Below are positions 34,676 through 42,416 of a stretch of DNA of 64,000 nucleotides, one piece after another (the stretch's first letter is position 1; each line of letters begins with the position of its first letter). A model generated the notes under the pieces. The model saw only the letters and a list, made by a program, of their open reading frames with translations, was not told the origin of the DNA and did no database searches. This DNA is from an uncultured Eubacteriales bacterium (GTDB taxonomy: Bacteria; Bacillota; Clostridia; Peptostreptococcales; Anaerovoracaceae), in NCBI GenBank assembly GCA_902774265.1, contig CACYHR010000032.1, positions 1 through 64,000 on the forward strand. The letters run 5' to 3'. The position numbers were made by a program, and so were the translations under genes.

Positions 34676-35831
34676 CGATATCACTCCTTTTTAATTGCTC
34701 CGATGATTCTAACACATCAGTTATTATCATATCAATATTGATGTGCATGTGGCGCGATCTCGTGCACAGAATAATCAGAACGCTTATAAGCGCGAAGCCT
34801 GTTATAAGCTGTGTTGTCGAGTCGTTTGGCCCGTGATTCGGCAGACCTGTGACCGGCGCAGCTTCTCTGCTGTTGTTGAAGTCAACGGTGTAATTGCCTC
34901 CGGAATATGTCATCCTGATCTCTCCGGTGCTGAGATCCGCGCCGGACGGTCCACTCCCCGATTTTTTTACGCTCTTGACTTCGTGAACGAGATACTCCGG
35001 CGTATGATCGTTCGCCTTCTCGCATACATCAAACGCTGTGCCAAAAGGCAGGTTCCTGATTATGATACAGTTTTCATCACCCAGACAAAACTGCAGCAAA
35101 GCTTTTCCTTCGCTGTCTGATTCAAATCCATTTCCGCTGAATCCGCTGCCCGTATCGGCATTTTCGTTCAGGATCTCATATTCCGTATCCGGATCAAGCC
35201 CCTCCAGGGTCAGTGTATAACTGAATCTCCTGCTTAGGTCTCCAAGCGAGCCTTTTACATTGCAGTATATGATCAGTGATCCCGTTTTTTCACTGCCGCG
35301 CAGTGTTTCTCCGGATCCGTCTCTCTTATCGCCATCATCAATTCCACTGTCAGTATTCACGCCGGAGCGATCGTCAGTTCCATTGTCTCCGTTCGATGCG
35401 GAGCGCTCTTCACTTCCCGCCTTTTCATTGGTTCCGGGACGAAAGTCAGACCCGGCACCGGCATCCGGTATTTCTGCCGTCCCTTTACTTGCATCATCAG
35501 ATATGTTCGGCATCCCCTCTTTATCATCCGATCCTGCATGTCCTTCATCCGGCTCTTCGTTCCCCGGTACTGCCGGCGACACGTCCGCTTTTATGTTCCC
35601 CGGTACTGCCGGCGGCACATCTGTCGCTTCGTTCCCGTGTACTTCCGATGGCACAGGCCCACCTTTTTCATACTTCGCTGATTCATAATCCGCCTGTTCG
35701 CTGCAGTCTGCAGCCTCTGATCCGTCCGTTCCATCAGGCTCTGTTGGCGGCGGTTTGGCATACACCATCTGTGCCGAGAGCATCATCATAAGGAGCAGCA
35801 ATGGCAATATCAGTCGTTTAACGCTGAGCAT
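34611..35831 (-). CDS. Surface protein with acidic stalk and sorting-like signal (pilus locus)
   Basis: 406 residues. Signal peptide (about 1-25), then 150 residues of acidic, Pro/Gly/Ser/Asp-rich low-complexity stalk with two PAVPGN repeats. Next comes a domain (NVKGSLGDLSRRFSYTLTLEG) shared with the major pilin of this locus, and a sorting-like signal APVTGLPNHG with a membrane segment. Unusually, 45 residues follow the membrane segment, overlapping the TM1266 gene by 65 bp; a shifted frame or a degraded stop is possible. Likely a minor or anchoring pilin. Confidence 0.75.
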   Translation of the reverse strand: MLSVKRLILPLLLLMMMLSAQMVYAKPPPTEPDGTDGSEAADCSEQADYESAKYEKGGPVPSEVHGNEATDVPPAVPGNIKADVSPAVPGNEEPDEGHAGSDDKEGMPNISDDASKGTAEIPDAGAGSDFRPGTNEKAGSEERSASNGDNGTDDRSGVNTDSGIDDGDKRDGSGETLRGSEKTGSLIIYCNVKGSLGDLSRRFSYTLTLEGLDPDTEYEILNENADTGSGFSGNGFESDSEGKALLQFCLGDENCIIIRNLPFGTAFDVCEKANDHTPEYLVHEVKSVKKSGSGPSGADLSTGEIRMTYSGGNYTVDFNNSREAAPVTGLPNHGPNDSTTQLITGFALISVLIILCTRSRHMHINIDMIITDVLESSEQLKRSDIDGYKSRCDKYHCHKRRPDRCA

Positions 35832-35832
35832 T

Positions 35833-36447
35833 TCACATCCTCCTCCTGGCTCTCAGTGCATGGATAAGTGCTGCAGCAGCCGCGAGACAGACCAGAGCGA
35901 AATCAACGATTATCTCCGCACTATACTCATCTCCGGTTCCCGGCGGATCATCGATGCGTGTCTGCGGGACTGACGGCTCGCTGTAATAATCCGTATAAAT
36001 GATTTTTTCCACCTTTGCGCCTGTTTCATCCCATATGACCATCTCTGATTCCCCGTCGCTGAGCATCGCGATCATGACTCTGTATTTACTCTTATCGATC
36101 TCCGGCCCGTTACTGAGTTCTCCTTTCCTCGTTATCGTGTAATAGTAAGCACCGGGTTCACAGAACAGTATCGGCCCGAAATCCACATCGCCGCTTCCAC
36201 GGACAGTCATCGTCTTTGTTGTTCCGATGGATCCGGGCGGCATCGGGTTATCTGACGACTCCGCCGCCAGAGTAAATGTTACCCAGTAATCGTCTTTGTA
36301 TTTATCGCCTTTGATCACCTGTTTAACAGGTATTCTCTGCGACATCCCCAGAAATTCCAGTTCGTCAGCATAGCTCGCTGCAGTCCTGTATGCAGCCGCT
36401 GCTGCAATTATCGCCGTAACACTTAGTATCTTTACTGCCTTACGCAT
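35833..36447 (-). CDS. Small pilin-like surface protein (FctA/FctB-type fold)
   Basis: 204 residues. Signal peptide, then one pilin isopeptide-type domain (YWVTFTLAAESSDNPMPPG, EPGAYYYTITRKGE, YRVMIAML), a PPGTGDE sorting-like motif and a final membrane segment with an Arg-rich end. The start is chosen at MRKAVKILSV, 8 bp after GGAGG. It lies 1 bp before the next surface protein gene and 16 bp after the SipA-like gene. In streptococcal FCT islands a comparable small protein forms the pilus base. Confidence 0.78.
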   Translation of the reverse strand: MRKAVKILSVTAIIAAAAAYRTAASYADELEFLGMSQRIPVKQVIKGDKYKDDYWVTFTLAAESSDNPMPPGSIGTTKTMTVRGSGDVDFGPILFCEPGAYYYTITRKGELSNGPEIDKSKYRVMIAMLSDGESEMVIWDETGAKVEKIIYTDYYSEPSVPQTRIDDPPGTGDEYSAEIIVDFALVCLAAAAALIHALRARRRM

Positions 36448-36463
36448 TTCATGTACCTCCAAT

Positions 36464-37057
36464 TCAGATACGTCTCCGTCTCAGTACGCTGATGATACGC
36501 CCCTTTATCCTTTTCCTGTCTATCTGTCCGTATACACGGCTGTCCTTTGCCTCTTTGCGGTTGTCTCCCAGTATGAAATAATGCTCTTCCTCAACTGTCA
36601 GCGGCAGCTTCTCACCCGGGGCCGCATATGTCCTCTGAAATACCCCCTGTTCAAATGAAACAGGCATAAATATCCCGTCGAAGGTAAGCTGTCCGTCTCC
36701 GGTGCTGCCTACCTTCGTTCCCGCACATGCGGCCGTTCTTCCGCTGTGTATTTCTCCTTCTGCTTCATATACCACGGCTTCGGTGTTAAGTATATCCCGG
36801 GTCCGCAGATACAGTATGATATCCCCATCTCTGATCGCAGGATACATATCTGTCCCGTGCTGTACGGTAACTCCCAGCAGCAGGGTAAACAGTGCTGCGA
36901 CCAGTGCTGCAGTTACGGCAAGTTCGGTCAGAAAAGCTCTGAGGCGCGACAGAAATTGCCTCCGGCTTTTTCTTTCCTCTGTATCTATTGTATCAATGCC
37001 GCCTGCATATCTGCTTTTCCTGCATACTCTTTTTCCTTTATTTCTTCTCGTTCTCAT
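36464..37057 (-). CDS. Signal peptidase I-like protein lacking catalytic Ser and Lys (SipA-like)
   Basis: 197 residues with one membrane segment (about 46-66) and the S26 peptidase fold. The Ser-Met motif reads GTDMYPAIRDGD, so Asp70 replaces the catalytic Ser. The usual KRV of the Lys box reads GRT, so Gly106 replaces the Lys. The structural box FILGDNRKEAKDSRVYG is well kept. From memory, streptococcal SipA of the FCT pilus islands carries the same two changes and acts in pilus assembly rather than cleavage. The same role is inferred here. Confidence 0.82.
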   Translation of the reverse strand: MRTRRNKGKRVCRKSRYAGGIDTIDTEERKSRRQFLSRLRAFLTELAVTAALVAALFTLLLGVTVQHGTDMYPAIRDGDIILYLRTRDILNTEAVVYEAEGEIHSGRTAACAGTKVGSTGDGQLTFDGIFMPVSFEQGVFQRTYAAPGEKLPLTVEEEHYFILGDNRKEAKDSRVYGQIDRKRIKGRIISVLRRRRI

Positions 37058-37766
37058 AGCATCTACCTATATATCTTGCCCGGCAGAACACCACCGCTCT
37101 GTTATTTGTCATATCGCCCGCGCAGGTAGACAGCAGGACCAGTTTGTCACTGCTGAGAAATTCTGTTTCTCTGCGCAGAATACATTCCTCCATAGAGTCG
37201 AATGGCGGCTCTGCATCAGGTCCCGTATAATAAAGACTGCCTTCGTAGGCATCGACTACGCCTGCGGCTGCGACGGTCAGATCATATACTCCGTCCGGAG
37301 TGATGAGTTCACCGTTTGTGTTATTTTCGAAGAAATCTTTTTCCGTATAAGACGCAACATCGCTGAACATCGCGCCGCCTGACATATGATGCCCGTGTAT
37401 TATGAGATAGCGGTCCGAAAGATCCGCCGAGTTTTTGCAGTCGAGAAATATACATCCGCCCTGAAAATAATTTCCGTCGATATCCCTGCTGAGATATTCA
37501 AAATTATCTCTGCCCCGTACGACCGGATGATCGATCCCGGTGCCGTCCATGCGTATCCAGGCGACGACATCGGGATTGCGTTCCTTCAGTTCGTCAAAGC
37601 CGCAGAATCCGCCGGGTATGAGGCCGGCTGCCTGCGCATCGATCATTTCCAGTATCAGACAGGCTGTGATCATCAGCAGAATTATCATCATCAGGGCCTG
37701 TGCCCGCCTCAGCAATGCGTAAGCTATGTCAAGGCAGACCATGCTCATTTTTTTACTGTTCTTCAC
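37038..37766 (-). CDS. Class B sortase (pilus polymerase candidate)
   Basis: Transpeptidase that joins pilin subunits or anchors them. 242 residues: N-terminal membrane segment (about 25-40), Gly-His-His motif around His126 (IIHGHHMSGGAMFSDV), catalytic Cys215 (LLSTCAGD) and Arg223 (NNRAVVFCR). The start is a GTG after AGAAGGAAA and overlaps the pilin gene by 14 bp; its own end overlaps the SipA-like gene by 20 bp. Class B sortases build FCT-type pili in Streptococcus pyogenes, which fits this neighbourhood. Confidence 0.92.
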   Translation of the reverse strand: MKNSKKMSMVCLDIAYALLRRAQALMMIILLMITACLILEMIDAQAAGLIPGGFCGFDELKERNPDVVAWIRMDGTGIDHPVVRGRDNFEYLSRDIDGNYFQGGCIFLDCKNSADLSDRYLIIHGHHMSGGAMFSDVASYTEKDFFENNTNGELITPDGVYDLTVAAAGVVDAYEGSLYYTGPDAEPPFDSMEECILRRETEFLSSDKLVLLSTCAGDMTNNRAVVFCRARYIGRCYENEKK

Positions 37767-39204
37767 GATGTTTCCTTCTCAGCCTTGCAGCGAAGAATAT
37801 GCCGACAATAAAGAGTAATGCAGCCATTACATACTGAATGTCTCCGTGATACGGGATTCCTGTAGGAGTCACAAGATCTCTGTGGTTGGTGAAGGTGACA
37901 GTTACAGTTCCGTCATCATTGGCACCTCTGTCGACAGTTTCAAGAGCGGTGGATAATTCCTTATCCTTTACCGTATTGCTCTGTTCCGGAGTTTCGATCC
38001 GGCATGTTCCGCTCGCGGTAGACTCTGCCTTAAACGATGCGATATGATCAGAGCTGTGTTCCTCTATCTTGTAGGTCGCACCTGCAGGCAATGTATTCAG
38101 GACCACGGAGTCGCCGCTTTTAAGCTTTATCCCGAAGGTCGCACAGCCGGACTCGTCCGCAGTGATCGTTTTCAGTTCCGGATCGACCGTGCCCTTTCCG
38201 CCGGTGATTTCGTATATTTCCGAACCGGCCGTCGTAATATCCGTATCGGTCTTGCCCTCTGCCTGCTGATTCGTCGTATATTTCCTGTTTTCTTCCAGAC
38301 CGGTCATAGTAACTGTATATTCGAATTGTTTGTAAACATCTCCGAGATTACCCTTTACTGTGTTTGTTATCATCAGATCGTGTGTAGTCAGTTCATTGAA
38401 GAATCTGAATGTTTCCAGCTTATTCGGCCCGATGTTCAGTCCTGTTCCGGGATCAGAACCTTCCGTTCTGGCAGAATGCCCAACTTTGCCAAGATTCGAT
38501 GCATTATTCTGACCGGTTTCATTTGTGCCGTTATCAGCGGCGGCCGATATGTCATCAAGATTCGGCGAATACTCATTGCTGCCGCTTTCATTCCTGTAGG
38601 CTGTTATGTCATGGACATATACACCGCCCTCGGTATTACCGTTTACATCTGTATTACTGCATACATATACGACGACAAAGTAGCTGTGATCATCATATGT
38701 CATTCCCGCGACGGGATTATCAGGTGCAGTCTCTGTCAGCCTGTAAACATAATATCCCGGCTTCTGGAAAGAGATTGATACAGGCGTATATCTGAATTTT
38801 CTCGTAGATGAATCCTTATCATTCGTATCCGCCGTTCCCCGGAAGTCTCCGACATCTATCGTTGTTACCGAGCCATTTGTGCTGACCCGTTCATGCTCTT
38901 TACCGTTCGCTGACGGTTTAGGCATTTCCGCAGCCGATATTATGGTCCCGTTCTCTCCGGCAGACACATTTGAACTGCTCCAGGCTCTCTCAGCTGTCAG
39001 CTCGAACGTAAAATCATTTACGGGAGGAAATTTACCGGGCTGATTGATTTTCATTTCCTTGCCAACATATATCGTAGCCGTATCCGTCGATTTATCCTGT
39101 ATAGGATCCTGTACTGTTTCACCCTCTGCAAATGTAAGAAGCGGCATCATCATTACCGTCATAAGCACCGCCGTCAGTATCGCGCATATTCTTTTCCTGT
39201 TCAT
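37753..39204 (-). CDS. Major pilin-like surface protein with isopeptide domain (FctA-like)
   Basis: 483 residues from MNRKRICAIL, chosen for the AAAGGAAA site before it. Signal peptide to about 26; a Spy0128-type domain with FTFELTAE, PGYYVYRLTETAPD and a candidate Lys in YVGKEMKINQ; then a second domain (NTVKGNLGDVYKQFEYTVTM) shared with the 406-residue protein. The end carries VTPTGIPYHG, a membrane segment and a basic tail. Isopeptide-forming Lys/Asn/Glu sets are expected from the family but not proven by reading. Confidence 0.85.
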   Translation of the reverse strand: MNRKRICAILTAVLMTVMMMPLLTFAEGETVQDPIQDKSTDTATIYVGKEMKINQPGKFPPVNDFTFELTAERAWSSSNVSAGENGTIISAAEMPKPSANGKEHERVSTNGSVTTIDVGDFRGTADTNDKDSSTRKFRYTPVSISFQKPGYYVYRLTETAPDNPVAGMTYDDHSYFVVVYVCSNTDVNGNTEGGVYVHDITAYRNESGSNEYSPNLDDISAAADNGTNETGQNNASNLGKVGHSARTEGSDPGTGLNIGPNKLETFRFFNELTTHDLMITNTVKGNLGDVYKQFEYTVTMTGLEENRKYTTNQQAEGKTDTDITTAGSEIYEITGGKGTVDPELKTITADESGCATFGIKLKSGDSVVLNTLPAGATYKIEEHSSDHIASFKAESTASGTCRIETPEQSNTVKDKELSTALETVDRGANDDGTVTVTFTNHRDLVTPTGIPYHGDIQYVMAALLFIVGIFFAARLRRKHREEQ

Positions 39205-39665
39205 AGTGTGTTTCCTTTCTCGCAATGTCATTCTCACTCATACCGGCATTACCGGCTGATAAAGTCTTTATGCTTTTGCTGTTTGTTTAATATTTAAGAG
39301 CTGCTCTTGTCCGCAGATTAAGCCTTTACCGCTTTTCAGTCAAACAGCATGCGAACGCAACTCTATCCCGCTGTTTGCAAGGCTTACAGCGATTCGGATC
39401 AAAATACGCGTTGATCTGTTGCAGAAATTCATTCAAAAAATGCCGTATATCATTTCAAAAAAGGCGCACAAAAATCGGCCCCTTCCGGGGCCGCGCAGCT
39501 GACAAAGCTGTGGGCAAAAAATAGACAAGTACTTATCGGCAGGCTCTGACGCAGTATTTTTTGTTCACAGCGCGAAAGCAAGCGGTCGAGCAGCGGAGCT
39601 TACCTTTTAGTAAGTGAGCAGCGCAGAACCGCGCAGCTGACAAAGCTGTGGGCAAAAAAGACAAG
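39205..39665. other. Intergenic region between proC and the pilus operon
   Basis: 461 bp. The part nearest the pilus genes (to about 39480) should hold their promoter but shows only AT-rich boxes of low quality and a small GCCGGTAATGCCGGT hairpin. The part nearest proC contains two direct repeats and a hairpin between them (listed separately). No gene is seen. Confidence 0.6.
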
Positions 39666-39667
39666 TC
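39491..39667. repeat. Direct-repeat pair flanking a hairpin, 3' of proC
   Basis: CCGCGCAGCTGACAAAGCTG followed by TGGGCAAAAAA occurs at 39491 and again at 39629, 138 bp apart, each followed by GACAAGT. Each copy contains the CAGCT/AGCTG hairpin, whose minus-strand transcript ends in a T run, so they may act as terminators of proC. Between them GAGCTTAC/GTAAGTGAG (39597-39618) forms a hairpin with the same GAGC...GTGAG borders as the element at 3581-3679. Confidence 0.65.
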
Positions 39668-40457
39668 AGAGCGAGCGGGAGCGATCCGTCGCCACTACCA
39701 CAGCCCTCATTACTGCATGTCTCATACCGCCTTCCTCAAGGGCTTCGACGCCTTCGATGGTGGTTCCGGCTGGTGAGGATACCATATCCTTTACCTGTCC
39801 GGGATGCATGCCGGTCTCGAGTATGAGTTTTGCGGTTCCGAGAACTGTCTGGGCTGCCATTTTCATGGCGACAGGACGTGTCAGTCCCTGCTTGACGCCT
39901 CCGTCTGCGAGCGCTTCGATGAACATGGCTGCATAGGCCGGACCGCCGCCTGATAATCCGCATATTGCATCTATATCGTATTCCTTGACCCATTCGACAA
40001 CTCCGATGGATTCAAAGAGACGGACTGAAAATGCCTTTTCATCCTCTGTGAAATCGGTCTCTTTGCAGAGTCCGAAAGCGCCTTCGAATACGAGAGCAGG
40101 TGTGTTCGGAAGCAGCCTGAGTATCCTCGGCTTATCGCCGCTTATCGCATTCTGAAGCCTTTCTGTCGAGACGCCGGCAACTATCGACAGCATTGCTTTG
40201 CCGGCGAGTGCTTTGCCGCACATTCCGAGGGCTTCCTCCATCTGCTGCGGCTTTACGGCAAGCAGTACTATATCGGATTCTGCACACAGCTGTTCATCAT
40301 TTGCCGATATGTGCAGTCCGAGCTCTTTTGCTTCATCATTTCTGATATCAAGAATATCAAAAACATTAACATCCTCTTTTTTGAGTGTACCTTTGGCAAG
40401 AGCGCCTCTGACTATAGCGCCTCCCATATTTCCGAATCCAATTACTCCGAATTTCAT
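39666..40457 (-). CDS. proC: Pyrroline-5-carboxylate reductase
   Basis: Last step of proline synthesis, NAD(P)H-dependent. 263 residues from MKFGVIGFGNMGGAIVRGAL, preceded by GGAGGAGATCAGG. LLAVKPQQ, RLLPNTPALV, the proline-binding GLSGGGPAYAAMFIEALADG and SSPAGTTIEGV are all present. Stand-alone gene; proA and proB are not in the window. Confidence 0.96.
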   Translation of the reverse strand: MKFGVIGFGNMGGAIVRGALAKGTLKKEDVNVFDILDIRNDEAKELGLHISANDEQLCAESDIVLLAVKPQQMEEALGMCGKALAGKAMLSIVAGVSTERLQNAISGDKPRILRLLPNTPALVFEGAFGLCKETDFTEDEKAFSVRLFESIGVVEWVKEYDIDAICGLSGGGPAYAAMFIEALADGGVKQGLTRPVAMKMAAQTVLGTAKLILETGMHPGQVKDMVSSPAGTTIEGVEALEEGGMRHAVMRAVVVATDRSRSL

Positions 40458-40523
40458 TTTTCCTGATCTCCTCCTCAATATGTGACTGATCAGACGCTGT
40501 CCACAGCACCGGACCGTTCAATA

Positions 40524-40600
40524 TTTCTTATCCGTAAATCAAAGCTTTCTATCCCTAAATCAAGGCTTCTCATCCCCGGATCAGAATTTCTCATTTTTAA
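40524..40600. repeat. Degenerate 20-22 bp tandem repeat
   Basis: Three to four imperfect units of the form TTTCTTATCCGTAAATCAAAGC, running from the proC leader into the last codons of the adjacent gene. Function unknown. Confidence 0.55.
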
Positions 40601-41264
40601 ATTCTGCTATCCTTGCAAGGTCCTCACGTCCGTACAGTTCAGCATAATCTTCGACGGCTTTTTCGATTATCTCCTCTGCATCTTCCGGAAAAGCTTTGCG
40701 AAGTTCGTCACATATCGTGTAATAGATATGCGCCGTATGGTAGTCGAAATCGCGCAATGCGCTGCCTGCAAGTTCTTCTTTCTTTGCACTGATTTTTGCG
40801 TAATCCTCTTCGCTCATCGCCACGCCCCAGTCGAAATCGCAGCGTTTGCCGCCCCAGCTCATCGCTTTAGAAACGGCAGTGCATTCAGATCCGCAGTTAA
40901 AGCCCTCAAATACGGCAGCATCTACGTTTACGCAGTATTCACGGCCGTATTCGAGTATATCGTACTTCTTCCAGCTGTCGCACCACGCGCAGCTGGCTAT
41001 GTATGTCCTGTATGTAGGTTCGAGCCTGAGAGTACCGAAATCCATCTGACCGGGATAATCCGTCTTCCACTCGCCATACGCCTGATTTGTCCATAATTCG
41101 ACAGGGTCACCGTTCGCACGGGCCCGCGCTGCCATCCTGGCTCCGCGCTCTCTGCCGTATCTTTTCATACCTGCCTGTATGGCAGCACGGCCTTCCTCAG
41201 CCTTTGCCACGATTGCAGCACGGCTGAGAAAAGCAAACATCATAGCCTGATTTTCGATTTTCAT
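40581..41264 (-). CDS. L-2-amino-thiazoline-4-carboxylate (ATC) hydrolase-family protein
   Basis: 227 residues from MKIENQAMM, after an AAAGGTGAAAGG site. The features remembered for this family are present: a Cys-rich centre (ASCAWCDSW), EYCVNVDAAVFEGFNCGSEC and an Asp-containing KRCDFDW. In Pseudomonas the founding enzyme opens the ATC ring on the way to L-cysteine. Clostridial relatives are mostly uncharacterised and may act on other substrates. Its neighbours include a thioredoxin reductase and, 3 kb away, a cysteine desulfidase. Confidence 0.6.
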   Translation of the reverse strand: MKIENQAMMFAFLSRAAIVAKAEEGRAAIQAGMKRYGRERGARMAARARANGDPVELWTNQAYGEWKTDYPGQMDFGTLRLEPTYRTYIASCAWCDSWKKYDILEYGREYCVNVDAAVFEGFNCGSECTAVSKAMSWGGKRCDFDWGVAMSEEDYAKISAKKEELAGSALRDFDYHTAHIYYTICDELRKAFPEDAEEIIEKAVEDYAELYGREDLARIAEFKNEKF

Positions 41265-41310
41265 GCCTTTCACCTTTCGCATATGTTTATGATATTTTTC
41301 GCCTGTGCAG

Positions 41311-41340
41311 CCGCCTCAGAGGCGGGCCATCCGGCGTCTT
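41311..41340 (+). repeat. Palindromic dispersed repeat, divergent short copy 4
   Basis: CCGCCTCAGAGGCGG hairpin followed by CATCCGGCGTCTT, corresponding to the right end of copy 2 (CCGCCTAAGAGGCGG then CATCCGGTGTCT). It abuts the stop codon of the thioredoxin reductase gene, as copy 2 abuts the glucosidase stop. Confidence 0.65.
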
Positions 41341-42192
41341 TTACTCTGCTTTGCTGAGATACTCGAGTATACTGTGCGCTGCTACATTTCCCTCACCGAC
41401 AGCTTTTGCTATCTGATACGGTCTGCCTGTGCAGTCTCCTGCCGCGTAGCAGCCTTTGTAATTAGTCTCCTGATTGTGGTTTACGACTATATGAGGTCCG
41501 TCTGTTTCGAGTCCGGAAAGCACAGTCGTAGGCGCGATAGCGCTTCTCAGCACAAATACGCCCGATACCTCAAGTTCTCTGCCGTCTCCGACCTCGATGC
41601 CCGAGACCTTATTCTCACCGTTGATCTTTTTGATCGGTTTGTTCAGGACTTCCGCGTTCTCCGCATCGGTAGTATATCCGAAGCTTGTGTATATGTATAA
41701 TTTGTTCGCTATCTCTTCGAGATATTTGATATCGTGCTCCATGCGCTGATCCGTGCAGTATACGGCAATATCCTTGCCTTTGTGGAGGAATCCGTCGCAT
41801 GTAGCGCAGTAGCTGACTCCGCGGCCGAGCAATTCCGCCTCACCCGGCATGCCCTTTGCGGCAGCTATCCCCGAAGCAAACAGAACTGTCTTAGCCTCAT
41901 ACATATCGTTCTCTGCAAGTATCATGTAATGAGTTCCGAGATCGGCTATATTTGTGACCCTCTTGTCAGTGATCTCTATCTCCATCTCTTCTGCCTGCGC
42001 TGCAAAGATCCTGTTGAGATCTTCACCCCCTGTCATCGGCACGCCCGGATAATTTGCGATCTTTTCTGACTTGCCGACCTTATCGCTCAGCAGCTTTGAT
42101 CCGAACCATACTATTTCCTTATTGTGCAGCTTAAGTGTAAGAGCTGCCGACAATCCGGCAGGCCCTGTCCCGATTATTGCTACATCATACAT
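41341..42192 (-). CDS. Thioredoxin reductase-like flavoprotein without NADPH motif (ferredoxin-type candidate)
   Basis: 283 residues. FAD motif IIGTGPAGLSAA at the start, redox-active CATCDG near residue 130, and the C-terminal FAD motif GCYAAGDCTGRPYQIAKAVGEGNVAA. In NADPH-dependent TrxB the second domain has a GGGxSA motif; here that position reads IAVYCTDQRMEHDI. Clostridial ferredoxin-dependent flavin thioredoxin reductases share this loss. I start at MYDVAIIG because AAGGAG lies 9 bp upstream; longer starts would overlap that site. No thioredoxin gene is adjacent. Confidence 0.82.
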   Translation of the reverse strand: MYDVAIIGTGPAGLSAALTLKLHNKEIVWFGSKLLSDKVGKSEKIANYPGVPMTGGEDLNRIFAAQAEEMEIEITDKRVTNIADLGTHYMILAENDMYEAKTVLFASGIAAAKGMPGEAELLGRGVSYCATCDGFLHKGKDIAVYCTDQRMEHDIKYLEEIANKLYIYTSFGYTTDAENAEVLNKPIKKINGENKVSGIEVGDGRELEVSGVFVLRSAIAPTTVLSGLETDGPHIVVNHNQETNYKGCYAAGDCTGRPYQIAKAVGEGNVAAHSILEYLSKAE

Positions 42193-42252
42193 CTCTGTCA
42201 TCTCCTTTTCCCTGATCATTTTTCATCTGAATACATTATTTTACTATCGTAC

Positions 42253-42281
42253 ATTGTATTATCGGGAGGCATTTTGGTCAA
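42253..42281 (-). promoter_or_regulatory. Promoter of thioredoxin reductase gene
   Basis: On the minus strand TTGACC (42276-42281) and TACAAT (42253-42258) are separated by 17 bp, about 60 bp before the start codon. Confidence 0.7.
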
Positions 42282-42295
42282 TAAAAATCAAATTG

Positions 42296-42324
42296 TTCAA
42301 TAATTACCATCTGTATGCTATAAT
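42296..42324 (+). promoter_or_regulatory. Promoter of acyl-CoA synthetase gene
   Basis: TTCAAT (42296-42301), 17 bp, TATAAT (42319-42324) with an extended TG one base before the -10. It lies about 90 bp before the start codon and diverges from the thioredoxin reductase promoter. Confidence 0.7.
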
Positions 42325-42416
42325 GTGTTCAGTTTTTTTACGGCACAGCCGTTTCAATGTTGTAATTGATAAGTTCACCTATACCGGGTATCGAACGGAC
42401 AGGAGGCTGCGGAATT

